Program-made: the position numbers and the translations under genes
Notes under the pieces: model-generated
Database searches by the model: none
What the model saw: the letters and a program-made list of their open reading frames with translations, nothing else
Told to the model about the DNA's origin: nothing
Assembly: GCF_001921205.1 (NCBI RefSeq)
Contig: NZ_MSIE01000035.1
Coordinates: 1-64,000, forward strand
Origin: Actinophytocola xanthii
GTDB taxonomy: Bacteria; Actinomycetota; Actinomycetes; Mycobacteriales; Pseudonocardiaceae
Reading direction: 5' to 3'
DNA: 64,000 bases
In this document: positions 45,234 to 55,322 of the stretch, in pieces
How positions within the stretch are numbered: the first letter of the stretch is position 1
Layout of the letters: the number at the start of each line of letters is the position of its first letter

Positions 45234-45710
45234 ATGACCAAGTCTCCGATCACCAGCCCACTGGGCGATGCCGAACGCGAGGCGACGGGTGCCGTTCTCC
45301 AGGCGACGGTCGTCGACCTCATCGACCTGTCCCTGATCGCCAAGCAGGCGCACTGGAATGTCGTCGGCTCCAACTTCCGCAGCGTGCACCTCCAGCTCGA
45401 CGAGCTGGTCAACGCCGCGCGCCAGTACACCGACGATGTCGCCGAGCGTGCCAACGCGATCGGAATCTCCCCGAACGGCAAGGCACGCACGGTCGTGGAG
45501 AGCTCCGGGCTCCCCGACTACCCCGAGAACTGGCAGACCGTGGAGTCCACCGTCGCCACGATCGTCGAGATCCTCGGCACCGTGATCGGCCGCCTGCGCG
45601 AGCGCATCGACGCCGCCGAGAAGTCCGACCTGGTGACCCAGGACCTGCTGATCGAGATCGCCGCCGAGCTCGAGAAGCAGCACTGGATGTGGCAGGCGCA
45701 GACCGCCTGA
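45234..45710 (+). CDS. Dps-family ferritin-like DNA-protection protein
   Basis: 158 residues. The Dps motif is LIDLSLIAKQAHWNVVGSNF followed by SVHLQLDELVNAARQYTDDV, with the inter-subunit ferroxidase His in the QAHWN stretch and Asp and Glu in LQLDELV and DDVAERA. The dodecamer oxidises Fe(II) with peroxide and stores iron, protecting DNA. The N-terminus lacks the long Lys-rich tail of E. coli Dps. Confidence 0.95.
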   Translation: MTKSPITSPLGDAEREATGAVLQATVVDLIDLSLIAKQAHWNVVGSNFRSVHLQLDELVNAARQYTDDVAERANAIGISPNGKARTVVESSGLPDYPENWQTVESTVATIVEILGTVIGRLRERIDAAEKSDLVTQDLLIEIAAELEKQHWMWQAQTA

Positions 45711-45714
45711 CCCG

Positions 45715-47556
45715 CTACAGACCGAGGGCCCGGCGCGCGAAGTGGATCTCGATGGCGATCTGCTTGATCGTCTCGGCGACCACGAGCGAGCCGTGGCCCG
45801 CGTCGTAGCGGTACACCTGGTACGAGGCGTGCCGCACGGCGAGCCGGTCGAGGTAGTTGTCGATCTGCCGGATCGGGCAGCGGGGGTCGTTCTCGCCCGC
45901 GATCACCAGCACCGGGGCGCGGACCTGGTCGACGTAGGTGATCGGGGAGCACTCGACGTACCTGTCGTGCACCTCGTCCGGCGAGCCGCCGAACAGCGCC
46001 CGGTCGAACGCCCGCAGCGGCTCCATCTCGTCGTCGTAGGCAGCCAGGTAGTCGGCCACCGGCACCCCCGCCACCCCGGCCGCCCAGAGCTGGGGCTGGG
46101 TGCCCAGCGCGAGCAATGCCAGGTAGCCGCCCCAGGACGCGCCGTTGACCACACAGCGTGCGGGGTCGGCCAAGCCCTTCTCCACTGCCCAGGCGTGCAC
46201 CGCCGCCACGTCCTCGAGCTCGGTCAGGCCGGGTCGGCCCTCGATCGCGTCCTTCCAGGCCGAGCCGTAGCCGGTCGAGCCCCGATAGTTCACGTGCACC
46301 ACCGCGAACCCGGCGTCGAGCCAGGCGGCGCGGTAGGCCGAGAACCGGTCCTCGTCGGCCGAGTGCGGGCCGCCGTGCAGGGTGAACACCGTCGGCAACG
46401 GGCCCTCGGGGGCGAGCGCCGGCCGGGCGTAGAGCGCGTGCACCTGCCCGATCTCGGTCGCCGGCACGAACACGTCCTGCAGCTCGACCGACGCCGGTGC
46501 CTTGTGCCCCGGCGCTTCGAGCAGCACCCGCTCGGTCCCGTCGGAATGCAGCGCCCGGACCACCGGTGGTTGTGCCGCGTTGGACCACACGTACTCGACG
46601 GTCCCGTCCGGACGCACCGCGGCCGAACTTATGGTCCCATTAGGAGTGTCCAGTAGGGACAATTCGCTGGTCTCAAAGTCGTAGCGGTACATGGCGTTCC
46701 TGGCTTCGTGGGTGTGCACCACGATGATCGACCGCCCGTCCGCTGACCACTCGGCGACGACCTCGCCCGGCAGGTCGAGGATGATCTCGGTCTCGCTGTC
46801 GGTGGCGAGGTCCCAGACCAGCAGCTCCTCGCGGCCGCGGCGCTCGTGCAGGACCAGGAGCCGCTGGTCACCGGCGATCGGGCTGAACCCGATGGCGTCC
46901 AGCCCTTTGCCCTTGCCGTCCCACTTCTCGGCGACCGTCGAGCCGTCGGCCACCGAGAGCACGCGCAGCGCGGAGTGCCGGTTGTCCCCGTGCTCGGAGT
47001 GCGCGATCGCGAGCAGGGTCTCGTCCCGGGAGAGCGCGGCGACCCCGCCGTCGTGCTCGTCCTGGTAGATCACCGTGGCCTCGGCGCCGCCGCGGGACAG
47101 GAAGATCGTCGTGCCGTCGTCGTTGGACACGCCCGCCGCGGCGACCGACCGCCCGATCTCCACCCCCGCGGGGTAACCCGCCGGGGTACCCGGCACAGCG
47201 GGCTCCGGACCGGCGCCGGCGGGTCGCCCGGCGAACTGCTCACGCACCCAGGTGCCGAACTCGTCGCCGTCGGAGTCGGCGAACCACCAGATGTACTCGC
47301 CGTCCGGGCTGATCGCGGCGTAGGAGGTGCCGTTGGGCCGGTCGGTGACCTGGCGCCGGGTGTCCGTCGCGCGGTCCCAGGCGTAGACCTCCCACACCCC
47401 GCTGGAGTTGGAGAGGAACAGGTTGCGGTCCGGCGCGTCCTGGGCCCACCGCGGAAGCGACACGCGGGCGGCGGTGAACCGGGCTCGCCAGCGCTGCTCG
47501 GCTTCGGGGTCGGCGAACAGCGTGTCGGGGACCTCGGCCATGGGGTGGTTGCTCAC
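45715..47556 (-). CDS. S9 family prolyl oligopeptidase
   Basis: 613 residues. An N-terminal beta-propeller (~1-345; repeats such as FLSNSSGVWEVYAWDRATD and AEWSADGRSIIVVHTHE) gates a C-terminal alpha/beta-hydrolase domain. The nucleophile is in VNGASWGGYLALLALG (~440), the Asp in VIAGENDPRCPIRQ (~565) and the His in YDAGHGSLVVAET (~590). The enzyme cleaves short peptides or acylated peptides. Two starts are possible (MSNHP or MAEVP five residues on). No signal peptide is seen, so it is probably cytoplasmic. Confidence 0.94.
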   Translation of the reverse strand: MSNHPMAEVPDTLFADPEAEQRWRARFTAARVSLPRWAQDAPDRNLFLSNSSGVWEVYAWDRATDTRRQVTDRPNGTSYAAISPDGEYIWWFADSDGDEFGTWVREQFAGRPAGAGPEPAVPGTPAGYPAGVEIGRSVAAAGVSNDDGTTIFLSRGGAEATVIYQDEHDGGVAALSRDETLLAIAHSEHGDNRHSALRVLSVADGSTVAEKWDGKGKGLDAIGFSPIAGDQRLLVLHERRGREELLVWDLATDSETEIILDLPGEVVAEWSADGRSIIVVHTHEARNAMYRYDFETSELSLLDTPNGTISSAAVRPDGTVEYVWSNAAQPPVVRALHSDGTERVLLEAPGHKAPASVELQDVFVPATEIGQVHALYARPALAPEGPLPTVFTLHGGPHSADEDRFSAYRAAWLDAGFAVVHVNYRGSTGYGSAWKDAIEGRPGLTELEDVAAVHAWAVEKGLADPARCVVNGASWGGYLALLALGTQPQLWAAGVAGVPVADYLAAYDDEMEPLRAFDRALFGGSPDEVHDRYVECSPITYVDQVRAPVLVIAGENDPRCPIRQIDNYLDRLAVRHASYQVYRYDAGHGSLVVAETIKQIAIEIHFARRALGL

Positions 47557-47615
47557 GGCTTCGATACTGCCTCATTCGTTGAGCCGGAACGGCCCGGGCC
47601 GAGTAGAACTGTCGT

Positions 47616-48155
47616 ATGAAGCATGTCGTCGACGTTGGCCGCCCGGTTTCGGGTGACGTGATCGAGCTGATCCTGGAAGACCACCGCCTGTTCGAGGAGC
47701 TGCTGCGGAACCTGCGCGACACGAGCTCGGACCGCGCCGCCGTCCGCGACGCGCTCGCGACCGTGCTCGTGGCGCACGCCGAGGCGGAGGAGAAGTTCGT
47801 CTACCCCAAGCTGAGCAAGCGCGACGCGGTGGGGGAGGACGAGGCTGAGCACGGCGCCGAGGAGCACGCCGAGGGGCACGAGGCGCTGCTCGCGGTCCTG
47901 GAGCTCAAGGGAACCGGCACCAAGGCCTTCGACGATGCGGTGGAGGAGCTCTCTGGCGTGCTGAACCACCACATCGTCGAGGAGGAGCTGACCATCCTCA
48001 ACCCGGCAAGAGAGGCGCTGGGGGACCGGGCGAAGGCGGAGCTTGGTGACCTGTTCGTCAAGGAACGCAATCGCCAGATCGACGACAACTGCGGCACCGT
48101 CGAGAACGTCCGCAAGCTCGTGGCCAGGAGCCGCCGGGAGGGCAAGCTGGACTGA
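47616..48155 (+). CDS. hemerythrin-like domain protein
   Basis: 179 residues. The metal ligands of the four-helix hemerythrin fold are seen in LILEDHRLFEELLRNL, HAEAEEKFVYPKL, EEHAEGHEALLAVLEL and GVLNHHIVEEELTILNPA. The di-iron site binds oxygen or senses redox and nitric oxide. The C-terminal ~45 residues after the domain are charged and helical. TAGAAC lies 6 nt before the ATG, so a leaderless start is possible. Confidence 0.92.
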   Translation: MKHVVDVGRPVSGDVIELILEDHRLFEELLRNLRDTSSDRAAVRDALATVLVAHAEAEEKFVYPKLSKRDAVGEDEAEHGAEEHAEGHEALLAVLELKGTGTKAFDDAVEELSGVLNHHIVEEELTILNPAREALGDRAKAELGDLFVKERNRQIDDNCGTVENVRKLVARSRREGKLD

Positions 48156-48159
48156 CCCC

Positions 48160-49422
48160 TCAGCTGTCCACGGTGGACGGAGACCGGCGCCGAGCCAGGT
48201 CGACGGCGAGTCGGCCGACGGCGCCGGCCGCCGCGCCGGCGACGAACCCGAGGACGAGGGTCAGCAGGACGTTCCCGCTCAGCCGGAGCTCCGCGCCCAT
48301 CAGCTGGGAGCCGAGCACCGAGACGCCGAACTCGACCGAGGCGCCGGCCAGCAGCGTCGCGACGGCCAGCGCGGCCGCCACGACCAGGCCGTGCCGCAGC
48401 CCCGCTGTCGCCGCGCGGAGCCACCTGGGCCCCTCGCCGGCGTCTCGGTCGTGCCGGGCCGTAAGAACGGCGGTGACCAGCAGCGTCACCGCCGCGAAGG
48501 CGAGGGTCGCCGGCCACCCCCCGGCGTCCAGGACCCCGTCGGGCAGCCGGTCGGGTGGCACCAGGCTCGTCATCGGTCCGCTGGCCGAGGCCGACCACGG
48601 CACGCCGAGCCCGAGTCCCAGCAGGGCGAGGACGCCCGTCGCGCCGGCGAACAGCACGCCGCCGGCCAGCGACCCGTTCCGGCCGACCAGGCCAAGCACC
48701 AGGCCCGCCGCGGTGGCCAACCCGGCGAGCACGACCAGCACCAGCACCGTCGAGGTCACCGCCGGGCGGAGTCGGTGTGCCCAGGTCCAGCGCGGGGGCA
48801 GGGGGCCGCGGCCGGACACGAGCCAGCCCACCGCGAGGACCACGAGCACCCACAGCAGACCCGCGCCGACCGCCGCGGCCACGTCGGCGCTGAACCTCGC
48901 CTCGCCGGCGGGCCCGCCGGCCCGCGCCCGGTCCTCGAGGCGTTCGGCGAGCCCCGGCGGCAGCCCTCGCCCGGGGCGGTCGCGCCCGGCGCGCAACCCC
49001 AGGCCGGCGAGCGGCAGCCGTCCCCGGCCGAGCAGCGCCAGCACCGCCACCGAAGCCAGGAACGCCGCCGCCGCCGCGAAGGCCCGGGTCGCCAACTCCT
49101 CCGCGGCCGGCGTCCGCCGCCGCACCGGTGCCCAGAACGCCAGCACGAGAACCGCCGCTCCGACCAGGGACACCCCGAGCGGCATCAGCTGGGCGGTGCC
49201 GTGCAGCCCCGCGCCGAGCTCGGCGGCCTGCCCGGAGGCGCTGGCCGTGAGGTCCACCGACCCGCCGACCGCCAGCGCCACGGCGGCCGCCGTCATCGCC
49301 GGCACCTCCTCCGCGCCGAGCTGGGCCAGCCCGAACGCGCAGAGCCCGGCCATCACCACCACCGCCGCGAGGCCCGCGGCGGCTCCCTCCAGCACGGCCC
49401 ACCCGGGTCCCGGTCGGCCCAT
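48160..49422 (-). CDS. streptophobe-family integral membrane protein
   Basis: 420 residues from ATG 49422, sharing one base with the permease stop. About ten hydrophobic helices are joined by Arg/Pro-rich loops (APVRRRTPAAEELATRAFAA, SGRGPLPPRWTWAHRLRPAV). The layout and sequence (GAGLLWVLVVLAVGWLVSGR, LSGNVLLTLVLGFVAGAAAG) match actinobacterial 'streptophobe' proteins that are encoded with ABC-2 exporters. The function is unknown. It forms an operon with the ABC permease and ATPase upstream. Confidence 0.75.
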   Translation of the reverse strand: MGRPGPGWAVLEGAAAGLAAVVVMAGLCAFGLAQLGAEEVPAMTAAAVALAVGGSVDLTASASGQAAELGAGLHGTAQLMPLGVSLVGAAVLVLAFWAPVRRRTPAAEELATRAFAAAAAFLASVAVLALLGRGRLPLAGLGLRAGRDRPGRGLPPGLAERLEDRARAGGPAGEARFSADVAAAVGAGLLWVLVVLAVGWLVSGRGPLPPRWTWAHRLRPAVTSTVLVLVVLAGLATAAGLVLGLVGRNGSLAGGVLFAGATGVLALLGLGLGVPWSASASGPMTSLVPPDRLPDGVLDAGGWPATLAFAAVTLLVTAVLTARHDRDAGEGPRWLRAATAGLRHGLVVAAALAVATLLAGASVEFGVSVLGSQLMGAELRLSGNVLLTLVLGFVAGAAAGAVGRLAVDLARRRSPSTVDS

Positions 49423-50182
49423 CACGCGTCCCGCCGCCCGAGGACGACGGCCGCCGCGGCAAGGGTGGCGAAGACCCACAGGCAGAGCACCCCGAACCCG
49501 GCCCACGGCGAGAGCAGGACCGGGTCCGGGTCGACCGCCATGACCCGGGTGCCGGCGCCGAACGGCCCGAACCTGGCGACGGCCTCGGCCACCGGCGCCG
49601 GTAGCGCCGTGGTCAGCAGCGGGACGAGCAGGGTGACCGCGATCATGGCCACGACGGCGCCCGCGGTGGCCCGCACGAGCACGCCGACAGCGACGCCCAG
49701 CAGCCCGATCATGGCGAGGTAGAGCCCGCAGCCGATCACCGCGCGCAGGGTCGTCGGGTCGCCCAGCGTCGCGTACCGGCCGTCCGACGCGGCGAGTACG
49801 GCCTGCCCCACCAGGAACGACCCGAACGCCACCAGCTGGCCGACGACGAGTCCGACGGCGGAGAACACCAGTGCCTTGGCCGCGAGCAGCCGCCCTCGAC
49901 GCGGGACCGCGGTGAGACTGGTCCGGATCATGCCCGTGGCGTACTCGGAGGTGGCGACGAGCACCCCGAGGACCGCGATGACGACCTGGAGCAGGACGAA
50001 GCTCTGCAGGCTCGCGGTGGTGGGCTCGTATCCGCCCTCCTCAGCGCCGTTGCGCACCGCGCCGCTGCTGAACAGCACGCTCAGCCCCACCGCCAGCACG
50101 GCCGCGGTGAGCAGCGTGAAGGCGGTGGACCGAAGGCTGCGCAGCTTCGTCCACTCGGAACGGACGGTGTGTCCCAGGGTGT

Positions 50183-50186
<4 letters not shown>
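49422..50186 (-). CDS. ABC-2 type transporter permease
   Basis: 254 residues from ATG 50186, overlapping the ATPase stop. TVRSEWTKLRSLRSTAFTLL is the standard N-terminus of actinobacterial ABC-2 permeases, and VATSEYATGMIRTSLTAVPR (~80) is the coupling segment. Six membrane helices are predicted. With the ATPase it should export a lipid, antibiotic or peptide; the cargo is unknown. Confidence 0.93.
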
Positions 50187-51097
<911 letters not shown>

Positions 51098-51252
51098 CTG
51101 CTCTCCTTCACCTAGTTGACGTGAGGTGAAGCCTGCAGACGCAAGGTGAACCAACCCTGGGAGAACCTGGGCGCTTCCCGGGAGAGCCGACACCCCGAGC
51201 AGCCGCTGCGGCCGGCGCCCCGGTAGGTCCGCCCGGAACTCCCAGCAACCCC

Positions 51253-52689
51253 TCAGTGATCTCGGTCGGACCGGTACCGCCGAACCTCCTCCGGCACCCC
51301 GCCGGTGAACGCGGTCTCCGCGAAGTCGGCGTCGTCGCTGAACGTGGTCGACCCGAAGTCGGCGCGGGCGGTGCAGGTGACGTGCCTGAAGTCCGCGTAG
51401 TCGGTGAACGTGGCGGACCCGAACATGATGTCGCCGGTGAACGTGGCCTCGGCGAAGTCGGCGTGGTCGGTGAAGGTGGCGGCGTAGAAGGTGGCGTCGT
51501 CGGTGAACGTGGCGGCGTGGAAGGCGGCGTAGTCGATGAAGGTGGCCGAGGCGAAGGTGGCCGGACCGGCGAAGGTGGCCGCCCTGAAGTTCGCGGGGCC
51601 GGCGAACGTGCCCTCGGCGAAGGTGGCGGGCCCGCTGAACGTGGCTTCCGCGAAGGTGGCGAAGCCGGTGAAGGTGGCGGCGTAGAAGCCGGCGTGGCCG
51701 AGGAAGGTGGCCGACTCGAACGTGGCGGTCTGGACGGCGCAGTCGATGAGGCTGAGGTTGGTGAGGGTGGCGCCGGTGAGATCGAGGTTGATCTTCTCCC
51801 AGAAGGTGGCCGCGACCTCCGGGCCCGGCCCCGGGCTCAGGTGCTCGGTGAGGATCCGCTGGGCGGTGAGCCGGACCTCGCGTTCCTGCACCCGTTCCCG
51901 GTGGTTCTGCTGGCTGCCGTCCTCGTTGTCCGGGGGCGGGCTGTAGGGCATGCGCAGGTAGGCGCAGACGACGTTGACGATCGACTGCCGCTGCTCCGGG
52001 TGGTCCTGGGCCACGCGTTCGAGCGCGTAGAGGCCGGCGAGCCGGACCGGCGCCTTCTCCGAGCCGAGCTGGTCGGCGGCCTTGGTGTAGAGATCGGTGA
52101 TCCGCCGTGCCTCGGCGTCCTTCTCGGTGGCCGCGGCCACCCGTTCCTGGTGCAGTCGGGTCTGCTCGGCGACCCGTTCCTGGAGCGCGTGCGCGCGGGC
52201 GACGTCGGCCTGGTCCCGGTCCTTCTGCTTCAGTGCGATCTCCGCACTGCGCTGCCGCCGAGCCGCGAGCAGCAGCGCGGCAGCGCCCCCCGCCCCGACC
52301 ACGATGGTGCCCGCCGTGCGGATGGCGTCGAGTTGCACGCGGTTGGCGGTGTGGTCCCCGCCGGTGTAGGCGAGCAGCAGCCAGACCACCACCCCAACCC
52401 CCACCAGCACGATCCCCACCGACCAGGTGAGGATCGCCCGCGGGGAGAGCACGGTGTAGGTCACCGCCTGCTGCCGGTCGGTCCGGCGGACCGACCGCAC
52501 CACGGCGACGACGAGCAACGCCACCGTCAGGCCCCAGCCCAAGAGCCACCACCCCCGCGGCCACACCCATCGCGCGACCTCGCCCCAGTCGACCCACCCG
52601 CCGGCGCTGACCAGAACGCCCGACAACACCAGCCCGGCACCGGCCGGTACCACCACGTCAACCCGCCTGAGAAACTCACGACCACGCAT
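51253..52689 (-). CDS. membrane-anchored pentapeptide-repeat protein
   Basis: 478 residues from ATG 52689. The first ~135 residues contain about four membrane helices (AGAGLVLSGVLVSAG, WWLLGWGLTVALLVVAVVR, AILTWSVGIVLVGVGVVVWL, GTIVVGAGGAAALLLAARR). A charged coiled-coil-like stretch follows (ALKQKDRDQADVARAHALQE). Residues ~300-465 are about 30 pentapeptide repeats with Phe at the inward position, in the form ATFxxxAxFxx. Such repeats fold into a square beta-helix. The N-terminal half matches a common actinobacterial class (LYALERVAQDHPEQRQSIVN) of unknown role. Confidence 0.87.
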   Translation of the reverse strand: MRGREFLRRVDVVVPAGAGLVLSGVLVSAGGWVDWGEVARWVWPRGWWLLGWGLTVALLVVAVVRSVRRTDRQQAVTYTVLSPRAILTWSVGIVLVGVGVVVWLLLAYTGGDHTANRVQLDAIRTAGTIVVGAGGAAALLLAARRQRSAEIALKQKDRDQADVARAHALQERVAEQTRLHQERVAAATEKDAEARRITDLYTKAADQLGSEKAPVRLAGLYALERVAQDHPEQRQSIVNVVCAYLRMPYSPPPDNEDGSQQNHRERVQEREVRLTAQRILTEHLSPGPGPEVAATFWEKINLDLTGATLTNLSLIDCAVQTATFESATFLGHAGFYAATFTGFATFAEATFSGPATFAEGTFAGPANFRAATFAGPATFASATFIDYAAFHAATFTDDATFYAATFTDHADFAEATFTGDIMFGSATFTDYADFRHVTCTARADFGSTTFSDDADFAETAFTGGVPEEVRRYRSDRDH

Positions 52690-52753
52690 ACACGCTGAGT
52701 CTCCACCAGCCAAAACGGGGCGCCAGCCGTCGAGATACCGGTCGTGGACGGGA

Positions 52754-55078
52754 TCACCCTCGTGGGCCGAGGGACCAGCCGAGCAGCCGGCGGCCACCGC
52801 CTTCCGTGGTGCCGTCGGCGGTGAACCTGCCACCCTCGACCACGTGGCCGAGACCGTCGGCGGCGGGGGAGAGCCGTGGGGTGAGGCCCGCGTCCTCGAT
52901 CTGGTCGCGCAGGCGCTCGACCGCCGCCCGTTGGACCCTCTGGTCACAGAAGCTGAGGAAGAAGATCGCCTGTCGCCACGCGTAGGCGCTGTTCTTCCAG
53001 GCGAGCAGGGCGGCGTGACCGTCCACCCGGATCTTCTGGCGGCGCACCACCCATTCCAGGGCGCGGTCCGCCAGGTCGGGGGCGAGCGCGGCCACCCGGT
53101 CCGCCAGACCAAGCCCGTCGACCAGCACGGCGAGGTTGTGCGTGGTGAGGATCTGGCTCTGCTCCAGCACGACGCCGTTGGCAGCCACGCTGTGGCGGAA
53201 GCGGGAGGCGTCCCCCTGCGCCTGTGCCGCCCGCCGCACGCACAGCTCCGCGAACGCCCTGGCGGTCTGCTTGGCATGCCGGCCGAGTACCACCTGTCGC
53301 AGGCCGTGCTGGTCGTCGCTGGTCCAGTGATCGGGGCCGGGCAGGTCGTAGTAGCGGGCGTAGAGGGTGCCGGCCAGCACCCGGCTGGCGACGCCCGCGG
53401 CGTCTCGCCACTTCCTGGTGAACCTTCCGGTGAAGATGTCCGCCGCGAGCTCCTCCATCAGGGGCAGCCGCAGCTCCGCCTGCCTGGCCAGCGCACCGAG
53501 CTCGCGCACCAACGTGTTGGGCAGGATCGCCTGGGGGAACGAGCTCAGCGCGAGCACGGTGGCCTGGGTCAACGTCTGCCTGGCCGTGTTCGCCGCCTGC
53601 GCTCGCCGGTGGGTCCGGAGCGGCTCGAGGGCCCCGATCCACGGCAGCTCCTCGATCCCCACCTGGTGGGCGAGGTCCACCAGCAGCAGCCCGCGGCGGC
53701 GGCGGAAGGCGGTGTAGGTCTGGGCGTAGAGCCCGGCCAGGGCGGGATCGGCGATGCTCGCCGCCAGCAACGACGAGGTCAGCTGGGGCAGCACGGTGGC
53801 GAGCACGTCCCCGGAGCGGATGACGCCGCGCTCGACGAGCTCCTCGACCGGTGCCTCCAGTGCCCTGGTCACCTTGGCGACCAGGGACGGCGGCACCGGC
53901 TCCCCGGCCGGAACGCCGGGTGCCTCGTCCGCGGTTGTCGGCTGCGTCAGCGGCTCCACCGCGGGCACCCCGGACTCGTCGGGGAACCGGTCGAGTCGGC
54001 CGGCCACCACGTCCGCCAGCGCGGCATGCGTCGGCCGGGCGGCGACCGCGCGCTGGGTGGCCCGCAGCCGGACCCGGGCCGCCGAGCCGGGCGCGCCGTG
54101 TTTGGTGATCGTGTCGGCCAGCGCACGCCGCACCTGCCCGACGTCCCGTCCGGACAACGCGCCGCTGTCCCGCTCGCACGCGAGCAGGGCGGCGTGCAGC
54201 CGCGCGAAGTTGCCGCGCGGATGCCGGTGGGCGGTCGCGAGCGGGTGCCGCTGGAGTGCCTCGGCGTGGTCGGCGAGCCAGCGCGCCCGCCGCGCGGTCC
54301 AGTCCGCTGGCCACACCCGGCACGGCCACCCGCCGGTGACCGACTCGCCGGTGCGCTGGGGCAGCTCGCCGTCGACGGTGTCGCTCCACAGCTCGACCAG
54401 CCGGTCGTAGAGCGGGTGCCACACCCCGAGGGTCTCCCGCATCGCGCCGAGCTGCCGGCTGGTGGTGATTTCGCGCAGCGACTCCCGCACGGCGCTGACT
54501 GGCCGCAGCCGCACCATCGCACCCTGTGGGGCCGGGGTGGTGGTCGGCCGGGGCGTGAAACGCAGCCGGTGCATCAGCGGGCGCAGCTCGGCGATCACGT
54601 CGAGTGCCGAGGCGTGCCGTTCGACGGGCTGGCCGTCGTCGAGCAGCCACGCCACCACCGGCAGCGCGGCGTCCTCCGGCAGGTCGATCCGGTAGTTCCC
54701 GCTGGACAGCGCCGTCCGCAACGCGGCCAACCCCGCGTCGGTCAGGTACCACAGGTTGAGCCGCTCCCGGGGCGTGCTGCCCGGTGCCTCCGCGGGCAGG
54801 TTCGCGACCAGGGCGGCCTCGTCGTCGCGCAGGTCGGTCTCGGCGAGGTACCGGCCGGTGGCGAAGCCACCCTGCACGACCTCGAGGGTGACCCACGCCG
54901 GCGTCGCGGCGACCGGAGTGCGTGACCCGATGGTGAGCGTGCCGTCCACCATGCCGGCCAGCACCTCGCCCCACCGGGCCGCCCGCGCGCGTGCTCTCTT
55001 CCGGATACGAGGGTCGCGATCGGACACCGAGCGCCGCAGGGCGCGTTCGAGCTGCCCGAACGCGTACTCGTAGGCCAT
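52754..55078 (-). CDS. large protein of unknown function downstream of a tRNA
   Basis: 774 residues from ATG 55078, only 20 bp after the 3' end of a tRNA gene on the same strand. It is soluble and mostly helical. The N-terminal FGQLERALRRSVSDRDPRIR and WGEVLAGMVDGTLTIGSRTP and VTLEVVQGGFATGRYLAE are distinctive and, from memory, recur in other actinobacteria without a known function. The C-terminal third is rich in Arg and Trp-containing helices (VLEQSQILTTHNLAVLVDGL). No catalytic motif, Walker site or DNA-binding domain is recognised. It is followed after 64 bp by the pentapeptide-repeat gene. Confidence 0.72.
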   Translation of the reverse strand: MAYEYAFGQLERALRRSVSDRDPRIRKRARARAARWGEVLAGMVDGTLTIGSRTPVAATPAWVTLEVVQGGFATGRYLAETDLRDDEAALVANLPAEAPGSTPRERLNLWYLTDAGLAALRTALSSGNYRIDLPEDAALPVVAWLLDDGQPVERHASALDVIAELRPLMHRLRFTPRPTTTPAPQGAMVRLRPVSAVRESLREITTSRQLGAMRETLGVWHPLYDRLVELWSDTVDGELPQRTGESVTGGWPCRVWPADWTARRARWLADHAEALQRHPLATAHRHPRGNFARLHAALLACERDSGALSGRDVGQVRRALADTITKHGAPGSAARVRLRATQRAVAARPTHAALADVVAGRLDRFPDESGVPAVEPLTQPTTADEAPGVPAGEPVPPSLVAKVTRALEAPVEELVERGVIRSGDVLATVLPQLTSSLLAASIADPALAGLYAQTYTAFRRRRGLLLVDLAHQVGIEELPWIGALEPLRTHRRAQAANTARQTLTQATVLALSSFPQAILPNTLVRELGALARQAELRLPLMEELAADIFTGRFTRKWRDAAGVASRVLAGTLYARYYDLPGPDHWTSDDQHGLRQVVLGRHAKQTARAFAELCVRRAAQAQGDASRFRHSVAANGVVLEQSQILTTHNLAVLVDGLGLADRVAALAPDLADRALEWVVRRQKIRVDGHAALLAWKNSAYAWRQAIFFLSFCDQRVQRAAVERLRDQIEDAGLTPRLSPAADGLGHVVEGGRFTADGTTEGGGRRLLGWSLGPRG

Positions 55079-55098
55079 GGCTCCTCTCTGGTGGCCGG

Positions 55099-55170
55099 CC
55101 ATGGAGGCGGGACTCGAACCCGCGCCCTCCCGGTGTAAAGCCGGGCGATCTGCCGCTGATCTACTCCATG
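55099..55170 (-). tRNA. tRNA-like gene with anticodon loop CTTTACA (identity uncertain)
   Basis: A full cloverleaf folds on the minus strand: acceptor CATGGAG/CTCCATG (7 bp), D-arm GATC-AGCGGCA-GATC, anticodon stem CCCGG/CCGGG, variable loop AGGGC, and T-arm GCGGG-TTCGAGT-CCCGC, then discriminator G. The 7-nt anticodon loop is CTTTACA, so positions 34-36 read UUA, which would pair with the UAA stop codon. The valine anticodon UAC is present only one base out of register, and shifting the stem breaks its pairing. Position 37 is C, which is rare. It may be a degenerate tRNA, an odd tRNA-Val or a suppressor. Confidence 0.65.
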
Positions 55171-55322
55171 TCGCACGTGATGCTAGGTCAGCCGGTGTTG
55201 CCGAGCACCTCGGTTTCGCCGGGCCCGGGCGAGCATGCGCTGTCGTTTCCGTCCAAGACGTCCGTCGCGCCGGCGAACTACCGTTGCCCCAACAGCTCGC
55301 CCGATCATGAGGAGACAGCACA

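Noticed and set aside
51290-51730. GC-rich nucleotide repeats that resemble a satellite
   Set aside because: The periodicity is 15 bp and is fully explained by the pentapeptide repeats of the protein.
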